Source: Actinomyces gerencseriae DSM 6844
Lineage (GTDB): Bacteria > Actinomycetota > Actinomycetes > Actinomycetales > Actinomycetaceae
Direction: 5' to 3'
Assembly (NCBI RefSeq): GCF_000429265.1
Contig: NZ_AUBN01000003.1
Span: 248,001-312,000 of the forward strand
DNA: 64,000 nt
The notes under the pieces are model-generated. The model searched no databases and was not told the origin of the DNA. It saw nothing but the letters and a program-made list of their open reading frames with translations. The number at the start of each line of letters is the position of its first letter. Within the stretch, counting starts at the first letter, position 1. The translations under genes and the position numbers were made by a program. This document shows positions 1 through 7,554 of this stretch, piece after piece.

Positions 1-36
1 CTCCTGCGCGGTACTGCGGGCGCTCCCGGCACCGAG

Positions 37-1311
37 TTGCGCTTGACCGACGACAGCGCCGTGCTGCGCCGTTCGATTCTGCCCGGTGGTGTGCGCGTCA
101 TCACCGAGTCCGTGCCGGGTCTGCGCTCGGCGTCGATCGGCATGTGGTTCGGCGTCGGGTCCCGTGATGAGGCCGCGGGCCAGGAGGGCTCCACCCACTT
201 CCTGGAGCACCTGCTGTTCAAGGGCACCGCCACGCGCGACGCCCACGACATCGCCGAGGCCTTCGACATGATCGGCGGCGAGTCCAACGCCGCCACCTCC
301 AAGGAGCACACCTCCTACTACGCCCGCGTGCTCGCCCCCGACGCCATGGAGGCACTCGATGTACTCGCCGACATGGTGACCTCCTCCCTCCTGGAACCGA
401 CCGACGTTGAGACCGAGCGCGGCGTCATCGTCTCCGAGCTCGCCGACGCCGCCGACGACCCGGCCGACGTCGCCCAGGAGGCATTCGCCCGTGCCGCCTT
501 CGGCGAGGACACGCCGCTGGGCCGGCCCATCGGCGGCACCAACGAGACTGTCATCGCCGTGCCGCGCGACGCCGTGTGGGAGCACTACAGGCGCACCTAC
601 GCCTCCGACTCCCTCGTGGTGGCGGCTGCCGGCGCCGTGGACCACGACGAGGTCTGCGAGCGGGTGGCCGCCGATCTGGCCGCCGCCGGGTGGGATGCCT
701 CGGCCGACGCCGCCCCCCGGGAGCGCCGTTTCGAGGTCGAGCCCTTCACGCCGCTGGACGTCCACGACATCACCGTCTCCCGTGAGGGCGAGCAGACCCA
801 CCTGTACCTGACCTGCCAGGGCATCGCCGTGCTCGACGAGAGGCGCTGGGCGATGAGCGTGCTCACCACCATCCTGGGCGGAGGCATGTCCTCTCGTCTG
901 TTCCAGGAGGTGCGCGAGAAGCGCGGCCTGGCCTACACCACCTACGCCTTCGACGTCTCCCACGCCGGTGCCGGGGCCTTCGGGCTCTACGCCGGCTGCG
1001 CCCCGAGCAACGTGGACGAGGTGTGCGCTGTCATGGTCGGGGAGTTCGAGAGGCTCGCGGCCGACGGCGTGAGTGAGCGCGAGTTGCGGCGCGCCCGCGG
1101 CCAGCTGCGCGGCGCCATGGTGCTCGGGGGAGAGGACTCCCTTGCGCGCATGGGGCGCCTGGGCCGCGGCGAGGTCGTCACCGGCCGCCTGCGCTCCATG
1201 GAGGAGAACCTGCGGCGCCTGAGCGCCGTCACTGCCGAGGAGGTGCGTGAGATGGCCGCCTGGCTGGCGGGACACGCCCGCGCCCGCGTCCTCGTCGGCC
1301 CCAGGGCCTAA
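37..1311 (+). CDS. M16 family zinc metallopeptidase
   Basis: Predicted pitrilysin/processing-peptidase-type zinc protease of 424 residues that would cleave peptides. The inverted zinc motif HFLEH is at residues 54-58 (His54, Glu57, His58), and the expected third ligand Glu134 lies in a V-S-E-L context 76 residues later. The C-terminal half has the second M16 domain (GGGMSSRLFQEVREKRGLAY region). The start shown is TTG at 37, but the frame is open back to base 1, so the true start may lie upstream of the window. In actinobacteria this gene usually sits between pnp and dapB; here about 7 kb of accessory DNA separates it from dapB. Family assignment is firm, substrate unknown. Confidence 0.9.
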   Translation: MRLTDDSAVLRRSILPGGVRVITESVPGLRSASIGMWFGVGSRDEAAGQEGSTHFLEHLLFKGTATRDAHDIAEAFDMIGGESNAATSKEHTSYYARVLAPDAMEALDVLADMVTSSLLEPTDVETERGVIVSELADAADDPADVAQEAFARAAFGEDTPLGRPIGGTNETVIAVPRDAVWEHYRRTYASDSLVVAAAGAVDHDEVCERVAADLAAAGWDASADAAPRERRFEVEPFTPLDVHDITVSREGEQTHLYLTCQGIAVLDERRWAMSVLTTILGGGMSSRLFQEVREKRGLAYTTYAFDVSHAGAGAFGLYAGCAPSNVDEVCAVMVGEFERLAADGVSERELRRARGQLRGAMVLGGEDSLARMGRLGRGEVVTGRLRSMEENLRRLSAVTAEEVREMAAWLAGHARARVLVGPRA

Positions 1312-1498
1312 TCGGGTGGGAGTATGTGTCACGCTGCGGCAGCCGTCGCCGTAGGGGTGCCGACGTCGTCGCGAGAGAACTGCGTCGGCGGAGGCATCCA
1401 CATCCTTGTCGTGCAGGCTTTCAGACAGGCTGATGGACGAGTGACGTGGAGCCCGTGGGCCGGGGGCGCGCCCGAGGCTGGTTAAGAAGCGGCCTCGA

Positions 1499-1510
1499 CA
1501 GTCCGTGCGG
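1499..1510 (+). repeat. 12-bp direct repeat flanking the IS256 remnant (second copy 2915-2926)
   Basis: CAGTCCGTGCGG occurs at 1499-1510 and again at 2915-2926, one copy on each side of the transposase remnant and the adjacent HTH scrap. It may mark the ends of an inserted block or an ancient duplication. Twelve bases is longer than the usual 8-9 bp IS256 target duplication, so the origin is uncertain. Confidence 0.4.
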
Positions 1511-1529
1511 AGCGAGGCGCGGTCAAGTC

Positions 1530-2660
1530 TTTTGGTGTGGTGTAGTTGTGGTTAGGGGTTGAGGATGATGGTGCTGTGGTCGGTTAGGGCGTGCTGGTCG
1601 TGGGAGAGTGTGTGGGTGAGGTTTCTGAGGGAGGCTTCGGACAGGTAGCGGCGTTCGCCGTACTGCCACTCTTCGTGCTGCTCGAGCAGGACGGCGCCGA
1701 TCAGGCGGGTGACGGACTGCCGGTCGGGGAAGACCTGCACGACGTCGGCGCGGCGCTTGACCTCGCGGTTGAGGCGCTCGATGGGGTTGTTGGACCAGAT
1801 CTTGGGCCAGTGCTGTTTGGGGAGGGCCGCAAACGCGGTGCAGCGCTGCCAGGCGGCGCCGGGCAGGATCGCCTTGACCGCGGAGCGGATACCGGCGTGG
1901 GCGTCGCTGGTGACCAGCACGACCCCCTCGGGGGCCTGGTCGGTGGTGACCCTCAGTCCCCGCTGGCGCAGGGACCGCAGGAAGGGCGTCCAAAAGTCGG
2001 TGGTCTCGGCGTCGCCGAGAGCCATGCCCAGGATCTCGCGACGTCCTTGGGCTGAAACCCCGGTGGCGACCACCAGGGCCTGGCAGACCACCCGGTGGCC
2101 CAGGCGTACGTCGAGGTAGGTGGCGTCCACGAACAGGTAGGGGAACCAGGTGTGGTCCAGTGGCCGGGGCAGAAACTCCGCGACTCCCTCGCCGATGTCC
2201 TTGCAGATCCTTGAGACGGTGGATCTGGAGGTACCGGACTCGTTGCCCAGGGCCTTGACCAGGTCATCGACCTTGCGGGTCGAGACCCCCCTCCCTCGAT
2301 CCAGGCTGAGCAGATCACGGCGTACAGGGCCTTGTCGACCCGTTTGCGCGGTGACAGCAGGGACGGGAAGAACGATCCCTGCCGCAGCTTGGGGATGGCC
2401 AGGTCCACCTCCCCGGCCGTGGTGGCCAGCCTCTTGGGACGCCTCCCGTTGCGCCGTGTGCGCCGGTCCTGGGTGCGCTCGTAGCGGCCGGCGCCGATCA
2501 CCGCGGTGGCCTCGGCGTCCACAAGGTCCTGCAGCCCGGCCTGAAGCAGACGACGCAAGGACGTCGTCATGGGCCAGGTCGGGGTCGGCCAGGACTTCCT
2601 GAATCAGCGCGGGGCACGGCAGACTTGTTCTCGGGCATCGTGGGTACTCCTTGGTGAATC
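1530..2660 (-). mobile_element. IS256-family insertion sequence remnant
   Basis: The only recognisable content is a degraded IS256/mutator-type transposase on the minus strand. Clear terminal inverted repeats could not be fixed by eye. A short GGTGTAG similarity is present near 1539 and, inverted, near 2705, but it is too weak to define ends, so the boundaries given are approximate. Reading-frame damage indicates an inactive copy. Confidence 0.6.
1552..2638 (-). pseudogene. IS256-family transposase, multiply frameshifted and internally deleted
   Basis: Translation starts well: ATG at 2638 preceded by AAGGAG, encoding MPENKSAVP. The homologous protein then moves through three frames. ALIQEVLADPDLAHDDVLAS is in a second frame, SLRRLLQAGLQDLVDAEA through the IPKLRQGSFFP motif in a third, and from GVSTRKVDDLVKALG (near 2290) it returns to the second frame to the stop at 1552. 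Between WQRC and LPKQHWPKIWS about 80 residues usual in this family are missing, which removes the stretch between the second catalytic Asp and the final Glu region (NNPIERLNREVKRR is still present). At least three indels plus a deletion make it non-functional. Confidence 0.85.
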
Positions 2661-2666
2661 CTGGTC

Positions 2667-2855
2667 GTGAACACACGGGCTCCCACGATGCCCCCTCGTG
2701 CGCCTACACCGCCTCAGGGACCAGCGCGGGAATTGCCACCACATAAGGGACTCACCCGCGCTATGCGAACAGCCCGCGCGCAAGGGAACGGCGTGACCGC
2801 GCTGGCACGTCAGTTTGGGGTTCACCGGGGCACGGTGTGGGCGAAGACGCGGTGA
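2667..2855 (+). pseudogene. Possible helix-turn-helix tail of a recombinase (remnant)
   Basis: A 62-codon open frame ends in GVTALARQFGVHRGTVWAKTR, which reads like the C-terminal helix-turn-helix of a resolvase/invertase-type recombinase. The first 40 codons match nothing I recognise and no ribosome-binding site is visible. I read it as a scrap of a second mobile element next to the IS256 remnant; it could also be a chance frame. Confidence 0.3.
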
Positions 2856-2945
2856 CAGCACCTGAGGACCGGCGTGGAAGATGAACTCTTGCCCCCGGCC
2901 GAACAGGCGAGTGGCAGTCCGTGCGGCAACGGCTCCAGCGCCCGC

Positions 2946-2965
2946 ATGACCAGCGTGCTGGTCAT
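2946..2965. promoter_or_regulatory. Perfect 20-bp palindrome, probable operator 1
   Basis: ATGACCAGC and GCTGGTCAT are perfect 9-bp arms around a GT centre. It lies 51 bp upstream of the membrane-protein start at 3017 and next to a second palindrome. Both share an AGCGTGCT-like core, suggesting two sites for one DNA-binding protein, perhaps the HTH protein encoded at 3419. Confidence 0.5.
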
Positions 2966-2971
2966 AGTGAT

Positions 2972-3002
2972 AAGCACGCTTGTCTCATAGACAAGCGTGC
3001 TT
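2972..3002. promoter_or_regulatory. Perfect 14-bp-arm inverted repeat, probable operator 2
   Basis: Arms AAGCACGCTTGTCT (2972-2985) and AGACAAGCGTGCTT (2989-3002) are perfectly complementary around CAT. It ends 14 bp before the ATG at 3017, so it must overlap the promoter; TTGACA at 3001-3006 and TTGTCT at 2980-2985 are candidate -35 boxes. The position fits an autoregulatory operator for the downstream HTH gene. There is no T-tract, so a terminator is less likely. Confidence 0.6.
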
Positions 3003-3016
3003 GACACTTTGGAGCC

Positions 3017-3422
3017 ATGTTCAAGTTCAGTGTTCGGGAATGGTTCGCAGTAGTCGGGGGATCGGTCGTGTTCTTCGCAGGCGCGGTCATCGGCGGTGTG
3101 CTCTACGCACTCGACGTTTTGCCCGCATGGGCGGGATGCGGGATGGGGTCTCGCCGTAGCCTCGATCCTTGGGTTGCTTCTCTTCATAGGCACAACAGTG
3201 CGTGGCCTGCTGCGCACTGACACCGAGGGGGTGGAGCGCCAGGACGCGGCGCGGGCGTCCATGATCGCGGTCCTCGTGATCGTCATGGCCGGGTTCGCCT
3301 ACGCGCTCCTCGAAGCGTTCGCGGGCCTGCCGAGGATGATCGCCGCGGCGCCCGCAGCCGCGACCGCCCTCGTCCGGATGATCGCGTTCGCATGGCGGCT
3401 CCGCGGCGGTGAGGAAGGATGA
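3017..3422 (+). pseudogene. Small integral membrane protein, frameshifted
   Basis: ATG at 3017 opens MFKFSVREWFAVVGGSV, then a hydrophobic helix to ALDVLPAW. Near 3130 the homologous frame changes and continues as GRDAGWGLAVASILGLLLF (second helix), a TDTEGVERQDAAR linker and two more hydrophobic segments, ending with GGEEG and TGA at 3420-3422. One indel therefore splits a predicted four-helix protein of about 135 residues. The stop overlaps the HTH start as ATGA, the layout of small membrane protein/XRE-regulator pairs. A sequencing error is possible, but the partner gene is also shifted, which favours real decay. Confidence 0.7.
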
Positions 3423-3644
3423 TCGCCAATCGTCTCCCCGTGCTGTGTGCCGAGCGCCGCTGGAGCCAAGCCGACCTCGCCGAACGTATCAACGTGTCAC
3501 GGCAGACGATCGTCTCACTAGAGAACGGTCGATACGAGCCGACGCTGATAGATCGCCATGCGGTTGTCGGCAGTGTTCGATGCACCGATCGAGGAGATCT
3601 TCAGCCCAGACCCCGACGACCTCAGCCTCGTTCGCACAGACTGA
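3419..3644 (+). pseudogene. XRE/Cro-type HTH regulator, frameshifted
   Basis: ATG at 3419 begins MIANRLPVLCAERRWSQADLAERINVSRQTIVSLENGRYEPTL, a compact HTH of the short (about 70-residue) XRE type. Near 3550 the expected continuation moves to another frame, reading AMRLSAVFDAPIEEIFSPD and ending DLSLVRTD with TGA at 3642-3644. The conserved AxxFxxxIEEIF tail is intact apart from the shift. It overlaps the preceding membrane gene by ATGA, so the two formed an operon. In the present state only a truncated, altered product could be made. Confidence 0.75.
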
Positions 3645-3731
3645 CCACACGCGCCCTCTCCCCACAAGACGCCGAACGCCTCGATTCATCTGGATGGACG
3701 CCCATACAGCGAGGCCACTACGAGCACATCG

Positions 3732-4115
3732 TTACCCTCCGCCCAGGGCGATGACGAGCGTTGCTGCTGCCAGCAGGAGGCTGGCCGGTGTCATCGTCCA
3801 GCGTTCGGCGGGGCTGCGCGAGATCGCGTTGAGCGCCACGCTCGCGGCGAAGAACGCGAACATCACCCAGGTCAAGACGATCACCGCTGCACTGTCTCCG
3901 GCCGGGAGAACGCCCGCACGGCTGAGCAGCAGGGCCGCCAACCCCGCGTACACCAGCACCGACGCCGCACTGGCGACGCGGAGCCCGCGCGGCAGAACGC
4001 GGTGCTGGCCGCCCCACCCGAAATGACCTAAGGGGAGGCCCGACGCGGCGAGGATCTGCATGACGGCGAGCGCCGCCAGCAGCGCGAGCGCGACGACAAG
4101 AGCGATGGCGGTCAT
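3732..4115 (-). CDS. Four-helix hypothetical membrane protein
   Basis: 127 residues with four predicted membrane segments (about 2-24, 46-66, 76-98 and 108-124). A small Gly/His loop (HFGWGGQHRVLPRGLR) after helix 1 is the only distinctive feature. A GAGAGGAAA Shine-Dalgarno sequence stands just before ATG 4115. The gene follows, in the same direction, the broken PadR/ABC remnants, and PadR genes are often co-transcribed with small membrane proteins or transporters. Function not recognised. Confidence 0.65.
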   Translation of the reverse strand: MTAIALVVALALLAALAVMQILAASGLPLGHFGWGGQHRVLPRGLRVASAASVLVYAGLAALLLSRAGVLPAGDSAAVIVLTWVMFAFFAASVALNAISRSPAERWTMTPASLLLAAATLVIALGGG

Positions 4116-4188
4116 GCGGTTTCCTCTCATCGAGCCACTGCATTGCGAGCACATGCGCGAGGATGCCGTGGTCCAGGGTCGCCCGCCG

Positions 4189-4636
4189 TTAGTGGTAGAC
4201 CTGCTGGACGTCGTCCGAGACCTCTGTAGCATCGAGTTCCGCTGCCAACGAGGCGAGCCGATCGGCATCCGCCGCGATCCTCCCGCGCAGCACCGCGACG
4301 CACGCACGCGCGCCGGTCGGCTGCGGGAAGCCGTCCGAGCAAGCAGACCTTCGCGAGCATCGTCGGCCCGGCATCGGAGGCGGTGACCGGCGCGTGCATC
4401 CACTCGCGCCACGCCTGCTGGCCGGCATCGTTGACGACGTAGACCTTCTTGCGCCGACGAGAGTCGTCGGCGTCGAGGATCGTCACCCACCCATGCGACT
4501 CCAGTTGCCCGAGCGCGCGCTGGATACTCCCGGAACTGGCGGTGTAGAACAGCGAGATGCCCGCAGCGAACTGTTTGCGCATGTCGTAGAGCGAGAGCGG
4601 CCCATCCAGCAGGATGCCGAGGATCAAGAACCGCAT
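4189..4636 (-). pseudogene. PadR-family transcriptional regulator, broken
   Basis: From Met at 4636 the frame reads [23 protein letters not shown], a PadR winged-helix N-terminus, then [39 protein letters not shown] and MLAKVCLLG. Around 4335-4345 the homologous frame changes by one base and continues as [21 protein letters not shown] to DDVQQVYH, ending at TAA 4191-4189. Beyond that stop the same frame still reads [23 protein letters not shown], resembling a normal PadR C-terminus, so the TAA looks premature. One frameshift plus one nonsense codon. The unshifted frame stays open to 4127. Confidence 0.75.
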
Positions 4637-4864
4637 GAGGTCGCTGAACGGATTCAGCCCCAAGACCCGGACGCTGCCCTGGGTGGGCCGGCGGAGACCT
4701 GCCAGCATCTCCACGGTCGTGGTCTTACCGGCACCGTTCGTGCCCAGCAGACCGAAGGTCTCCCCCGCGCGGAGCTGCAGGTCGATGCCGTCAACCGCCG
4801 TCTTGTACCGCTTGACCAGGTGCCGGGCATCGACAGCCAGAGGCGGAGTCGCGGTATCCATCAT
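4637..4864 (-). pseudogene. ABC transporter ATP-binding protein, N-terminal stub
   Basis: Starts at ATG 4864 (GAGGAGCGA just upstream; a second ATG follows at 4861). It encodes about 76 residues of an ABC ATPase: [21 protein letters not shown], then the Walker A loop [10 protein letters not shown] and the segment to [11 protein letters not shown]. The Q-loop, signature and Walker B are absent. Directly after SDL the frame runs into the PadR Met at 4636, so a deletion has joined the two genes in frame. It lies 65 bp downstream of an intact PadR gene, matching a regulator/ABC exporter operon that lost its transporter. Confidence 0.8.
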
Positions 4865-4929
4865 TCGCTCCTCAGATCGTGGGCCGTGCTCGGCCGGGTA
4901 CGTGCTGGTAGGGCTCTTCCTGGTCACGG

Positions 4930-5472
4930 TCACTCCTGAGAGTTCTCGGTCGGCTCGGCGAGTCCGAGCAGCTGGCGCGTCTCGCGCAGCCACTCCCGTT
5001 CGGCCTCGGCGTGGACCAGGCCATTGCGCAGGGTCGCCGTCTGCAACAGCCCCATCAGGTCATCGGACCTGATCGTGATCGAGGACAACGTGGTCAACGC
5101 CTCGTTCATCTGACGCTCCCGCTCATCAAGCATCCTCTCCACCCCTTCCCGGCCGATCAGGGCGGCAAAGAACAGCCGGGCGAGGAACGGCTCCTTGGGA
5201 AGGTCCTCCTCTACCGGAGACGACAGCCAGTCCATCAGCTCCGCGCGCCCGGCGTCGGTCAGGGAGTGCACCTTGCGGTCGGGCTTGCCGTCCTGTCGCA
5301 CCACCGCTGTCGTGATCGCCCCCGCCCCGCTCAGCCGGTCCAGCGTCCGATAGATCTGCGACCGGTCGGCGTGCCAGAAGTGCGCCACCGAACCTGCGAA
5401 CGCACGTGCCAGGTCGTAACCACTCGCGGAACGGATCGACAGCAGCCCGAGGATCGCGTGCTTCAACTCCAT
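4930..5472 (-). CDS. PadR-family transcriptional regulator
   Basis: Intact 180-residue regulator. The winged-helix N-terminus [25 protein letters not shown] contains the PadR signature, followed by the recognition segment [16 protein letters not shown] and a dimerisation C-terminus with long helices ([17 protein letters not shown]). PadR proteins commonly repress neighbouring transporters; here the downstream gene is the ABC stub at 4864. I chose ATG 5472 because the homology begins there and a -10-like TAGAGT lies 7 nt upstream; an in-frame ATG at 5493 would add seven residues. Ligand unknown. Confidence 0.85.
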   Translation of the reverse strand: MELKHAILGLLSIRSASGYDLARAFAGSVAHFWHADRSQIYRTLDRLSGAGAITTAVVRQDGKPDRKVHSLTDAGRAELMDWLSSPVEEDLPKEPFLARLFFAALIGREGVERMLDERERQMNEALTTLSSITIRSDDLMGLLQTATLRNGLVHAEAEREWLRETRQLLGLAEPTENSQE

Positions 5473-5479
5473 GCCATAT

Positions 5480-5514
5480 ACTCTACTGCACACCTAGATG
5501 ACTATGCACCTATG
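5480..5514 (-). promoter_or_regulatory. PadR promoter with TAGGTG direct repeats, probably leaderless
   Basis: On the minus strand TAGAGT (5485-5480) is followed by 7 nt and the start codon. Upstream, TAGGTG occurs twice about 16 bp apart (near 5512 and 5496), covering the -35 region, and may be the site for autoregulation. No Shine-Dalgarno sequence is visible. Confidence 0.45.
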
Positions 5515-5547
5515 GGTTCGGAATCTACGAGCACGCTGGTGCTGCGG

Positions 5548-5856
5548 TCACCTGTCCAGGGACGGCCCGCCATAGCGTGGGCCGCGGTCTTGAGTCAGGG
5601 CGTGCGAGGATTGGAGTTGGCGGTGACGTTCCTCGACAGCACGGTCGGTGGCATCGCGCTGCGTCTGCTCGATGGCACGGGACTGCTTGATGCGTCGAAG
5701 TGCCTCGGTGGGGGTGAGTGCGCGTAATGCCTCGATTTCGGCGTGGGCTCGGTTTGCTGTGCGGGTCGCGTCCTCAACGTTCCGATGCGGGCGGGCGTTG
5801 AGGTAGGCGGCCTGGTTCTTCGCCACCGCATCCGTGCCGAAGATGCGGGCACACAT
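5548..5856 (-). pseudogene. Possible C-terminal fragment of a conjugative relaxase or mobilisation protein
   Basis: The frame reads RIFGTDAVAKNQAAYLNARP, then HRNVEDATRTANRAHAEIEA, LRALTPTEALRRIKQSRAIE and an end GPRYGGPSLDR. The helical, Arg/Ala-rich composition with a GPSL tail resembles the extreme C-terminus of actinobacterial MobF/TraA-type relaxases. The frame has no convincing start and flanks an IS remnant, so I treat it as the leftover 3' end of a lost gene. Identification is tentative. Confidence 0.3.
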
Positions 5857-6107
5857 GCGCAGGCGCGGCAGGTCGTCGGGTTCCAGCGACTTGCTGCTTG
5901 GCGTCGGCCTCGTGGCACTGGCCTCGATCTTTCATGGGGTGGTTGGGTGGGGCTGGGGTGGCGTCGTTGCCGGTGTGGTGGGTCTGATTGTGGCACGTGG
6001 GTGTGACGGCCTGCCGCGTGTCGGGCCGCGGTGGTCGGGCCTGTCCTGGGGACCGGAGGGGTTCTTCCTTCAGTGTTGTGGGGCGGGTATGGGACGGGGC
6101 CGCGTGC

Positions 6108-6390
6108 CTATGGGGCTGATAGGGCCCGCAGGTGCCTGAGCCCGGTGACAAGGAGGCTGGTGAAGGGGGTGGTGGGCCTTGTAGCGCAGCACGGTGCGTC
6201 GGGCGTGGCGGGCGATGACGGCGGGGATGCTCAGCAGGCGCAGGGCCCTGGGCTCCCACTTTCGGGCCGGGGTGCGGGCAAGCGCCAGTGTCTGGCAGAA
6301 GGCGAGGATGTCGCAGGTCAGGGCCACGATCAGGCACCAGGCGCGGGTGGCCAGGTCCTTGAGCACCTGGGAGTGATCCGGACATGACAA
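6108..6390 (-). pseudogene. IS1380-family transposase, C-terminal remnant
   Basis: The frame contains LATRAWCLIVALTCDILAF, RKWEPRALRLLSIPAVIA and RHARRTVLRYKAHHP, the typical C-terminal block of IS1380-type transposases. After HHP a one-base shift restores FTSLLVTGLRHLRALSAP and a TAG at 6110-6108. The N-terminal three quarters, including the catalytic core, are missing. It marks a second, independent insertion sequence in this island. Confidence 0.7.
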
Positions 6391-6535
6391 GCACGAGCAG
6401 TTATAGCGCGGATGGCATCCGAAGGGCTCCCTCGGCTTCCGGGCAGTGTGACAACCACCTGGCTACCAGGAGCCTTCACCCTCTCAACGACCAACACACC
6501 CCAGTTCCCAAACGGCCTCTCAGTCAGGTCCTGAG
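6391..6535. other. Non-coding gap between IS1380 remnant and SDR gene
   Basis: An open minus-strand frame (TERPFGNWGVLVVERVKAPG and onward) crosses this gap but overlaps the SDR gene out of frame and matches nothing I recognise. No promoter or terminator is evident. It is probably the edge of the degraded island. Confidence 0.4.
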
Positions 6536-7432
6536 TCAGCGCAGGAAGCCGAAGGCGGCGCCGATGAGCTGGTCGAAGGCGCGGTCGGGCAGGACCCGGC
6601 GCGCGGCGATGAGCGGCTTGGCCATGAAGCCCACCGCGTAGCGGGTACGGGGGTGGCGGGCAGTGACGATCTTTCCGATGGTGCGGGCGATGACCGCGGG
6701 CGGGGAGTAGCGCCGCTGGTACGACTCGCTGCGCATGGCTCCGGCCACCGCCCTGATCTGGTCGGCGTAGGCGCTGCCCTCGGCCGTGGCCTCCAGATGG
6801 TCGGCGGCGATCGGCCACCATGCGGTGCGGATCGCGCCGGGCTCGACCACGACGACGTCGATGCCGAAGGGACGCAGCTCCATGCGCAGCGCGTCGCTCA
6901 GGGCCTCGACGGCGTACTTGGTGGCGTGGTACCAGCCGCCCAGCGGTGTGGTCAGTCTCCCGCCCATGGAGGAGATATTGATGATGGTGCCCGAGCCCTG
7001 GGCGCGCATGTGCGGGGTCACCAGCTGGGTGAGGCGGCCCAGACCGAAGACGTTGACCTCGAACTGGCGGCGGGCCTCGTCGATCGGGACGTCCTCGATG
7101 GCCCCGTAGGAGCCGTAGCCGGCGTTGTTGACCAGGATGTCGATGCGGCCGGTCTCCTCCAGGATGCGGTTCGCACCGGCGGTCATGGAGGCGTCGTCGG
7201 TGACGTCCATGGACAGCGGGCGGATGCCGTCGGCGGCCAGGGCCTGGAGACGGTCGGTGCGGCGGGCCGCGCCGTAGACGATGCAGCCCAGCGCCTGGAG
7301 CCTGCGGGCGGTGTCCTCGCCGATGCCGGAGGAGGCTCCGGTGACGAGCGCGGTACGGGTCGCGCCGTGGTCCGCCGAGCTCGTGGGAGAGCTCTTGGCG
7401 GTGGTGGCTTGGTTAGGCGTGGTGGTGGTCAT
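6536..7432 (-). CDS. Short-chain dehydrogenase/reductase (classical SDR)
   Basis: 298 residues, NAD(P)-dependent oxidoreductase of the classical SDR fold. Cofactor motif TGASSGIG is at 31-38, NNAG at 102-105, and the catalytic residues are Ser155, Tyr168 and Lys172 (YHATK). A C-terminal extension (about residues 240-298) with a hydrophobic patch follows the core. An AGAGGA Shine-Dalgarno lies upstream of ATG 7432. It is divergent from a TetR gene and shares two operator-like sites with it, so it is probably the regulator's target. Substrate unknown. It is the first intact gene after the degraded island. Confidence 0.9.
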   Translation of the reverse strand: MTTTTPNQATTAKSSPTSSADHGATRTALVTGASSGIGEDTARRLQALGCIVYGAARRTDRLQALAADGIRPLSMDVTDDASMTAGANRILEETGRIDILVNNAGYGSYGAIEDVPIDEARRQFEVNVFGLGRLTQLVTPHMRAQGSGTIINISSMGGRLTTPLGGWYHATKYAVEALSDALRMELRPFGIDVVVVEPGAIRTAWWPIAADHLEATAEGSAYADQIRAVAGAMRSESYQRRYSPPAVIARTIGKIVTARHPRTRYAVGFMAKPLIAARRVLPDRAFDQLIGAAFGFLR

Positions 7433-7457
7433 CGTCTGAGGTGTCCTCTCACTAACA

Positions 7458-7495
7458 TGAATCGATGTTCAGGCACTATCGTGAACCTAGATTCA
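7458..7495. promoter_or_regulatory. Two TGAA-N6-TTCA operators between SDR and TetR genes
   Basis: Site 1 is TGAATCGATGTTCA (7458-7471) and site 2 is TGAACCTAGATTCA (7482-7495). Both are 14-bp imperfect palindromes with identical TGAA/TTCA ends, 24 bp apart centre to centre. They sit in the only AT-richer part of the divergent spacer. The duplicated site and the neighbouring TetR gene make this its likely autoregulatory operator. Confidence 0.65.
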
Positions 7496-7554
7496 CATTC
7501 GTGCAACTGAGATGCTCGGCACGGTGCGGAGCAGGACGGGGGAGGCGCACAGGC

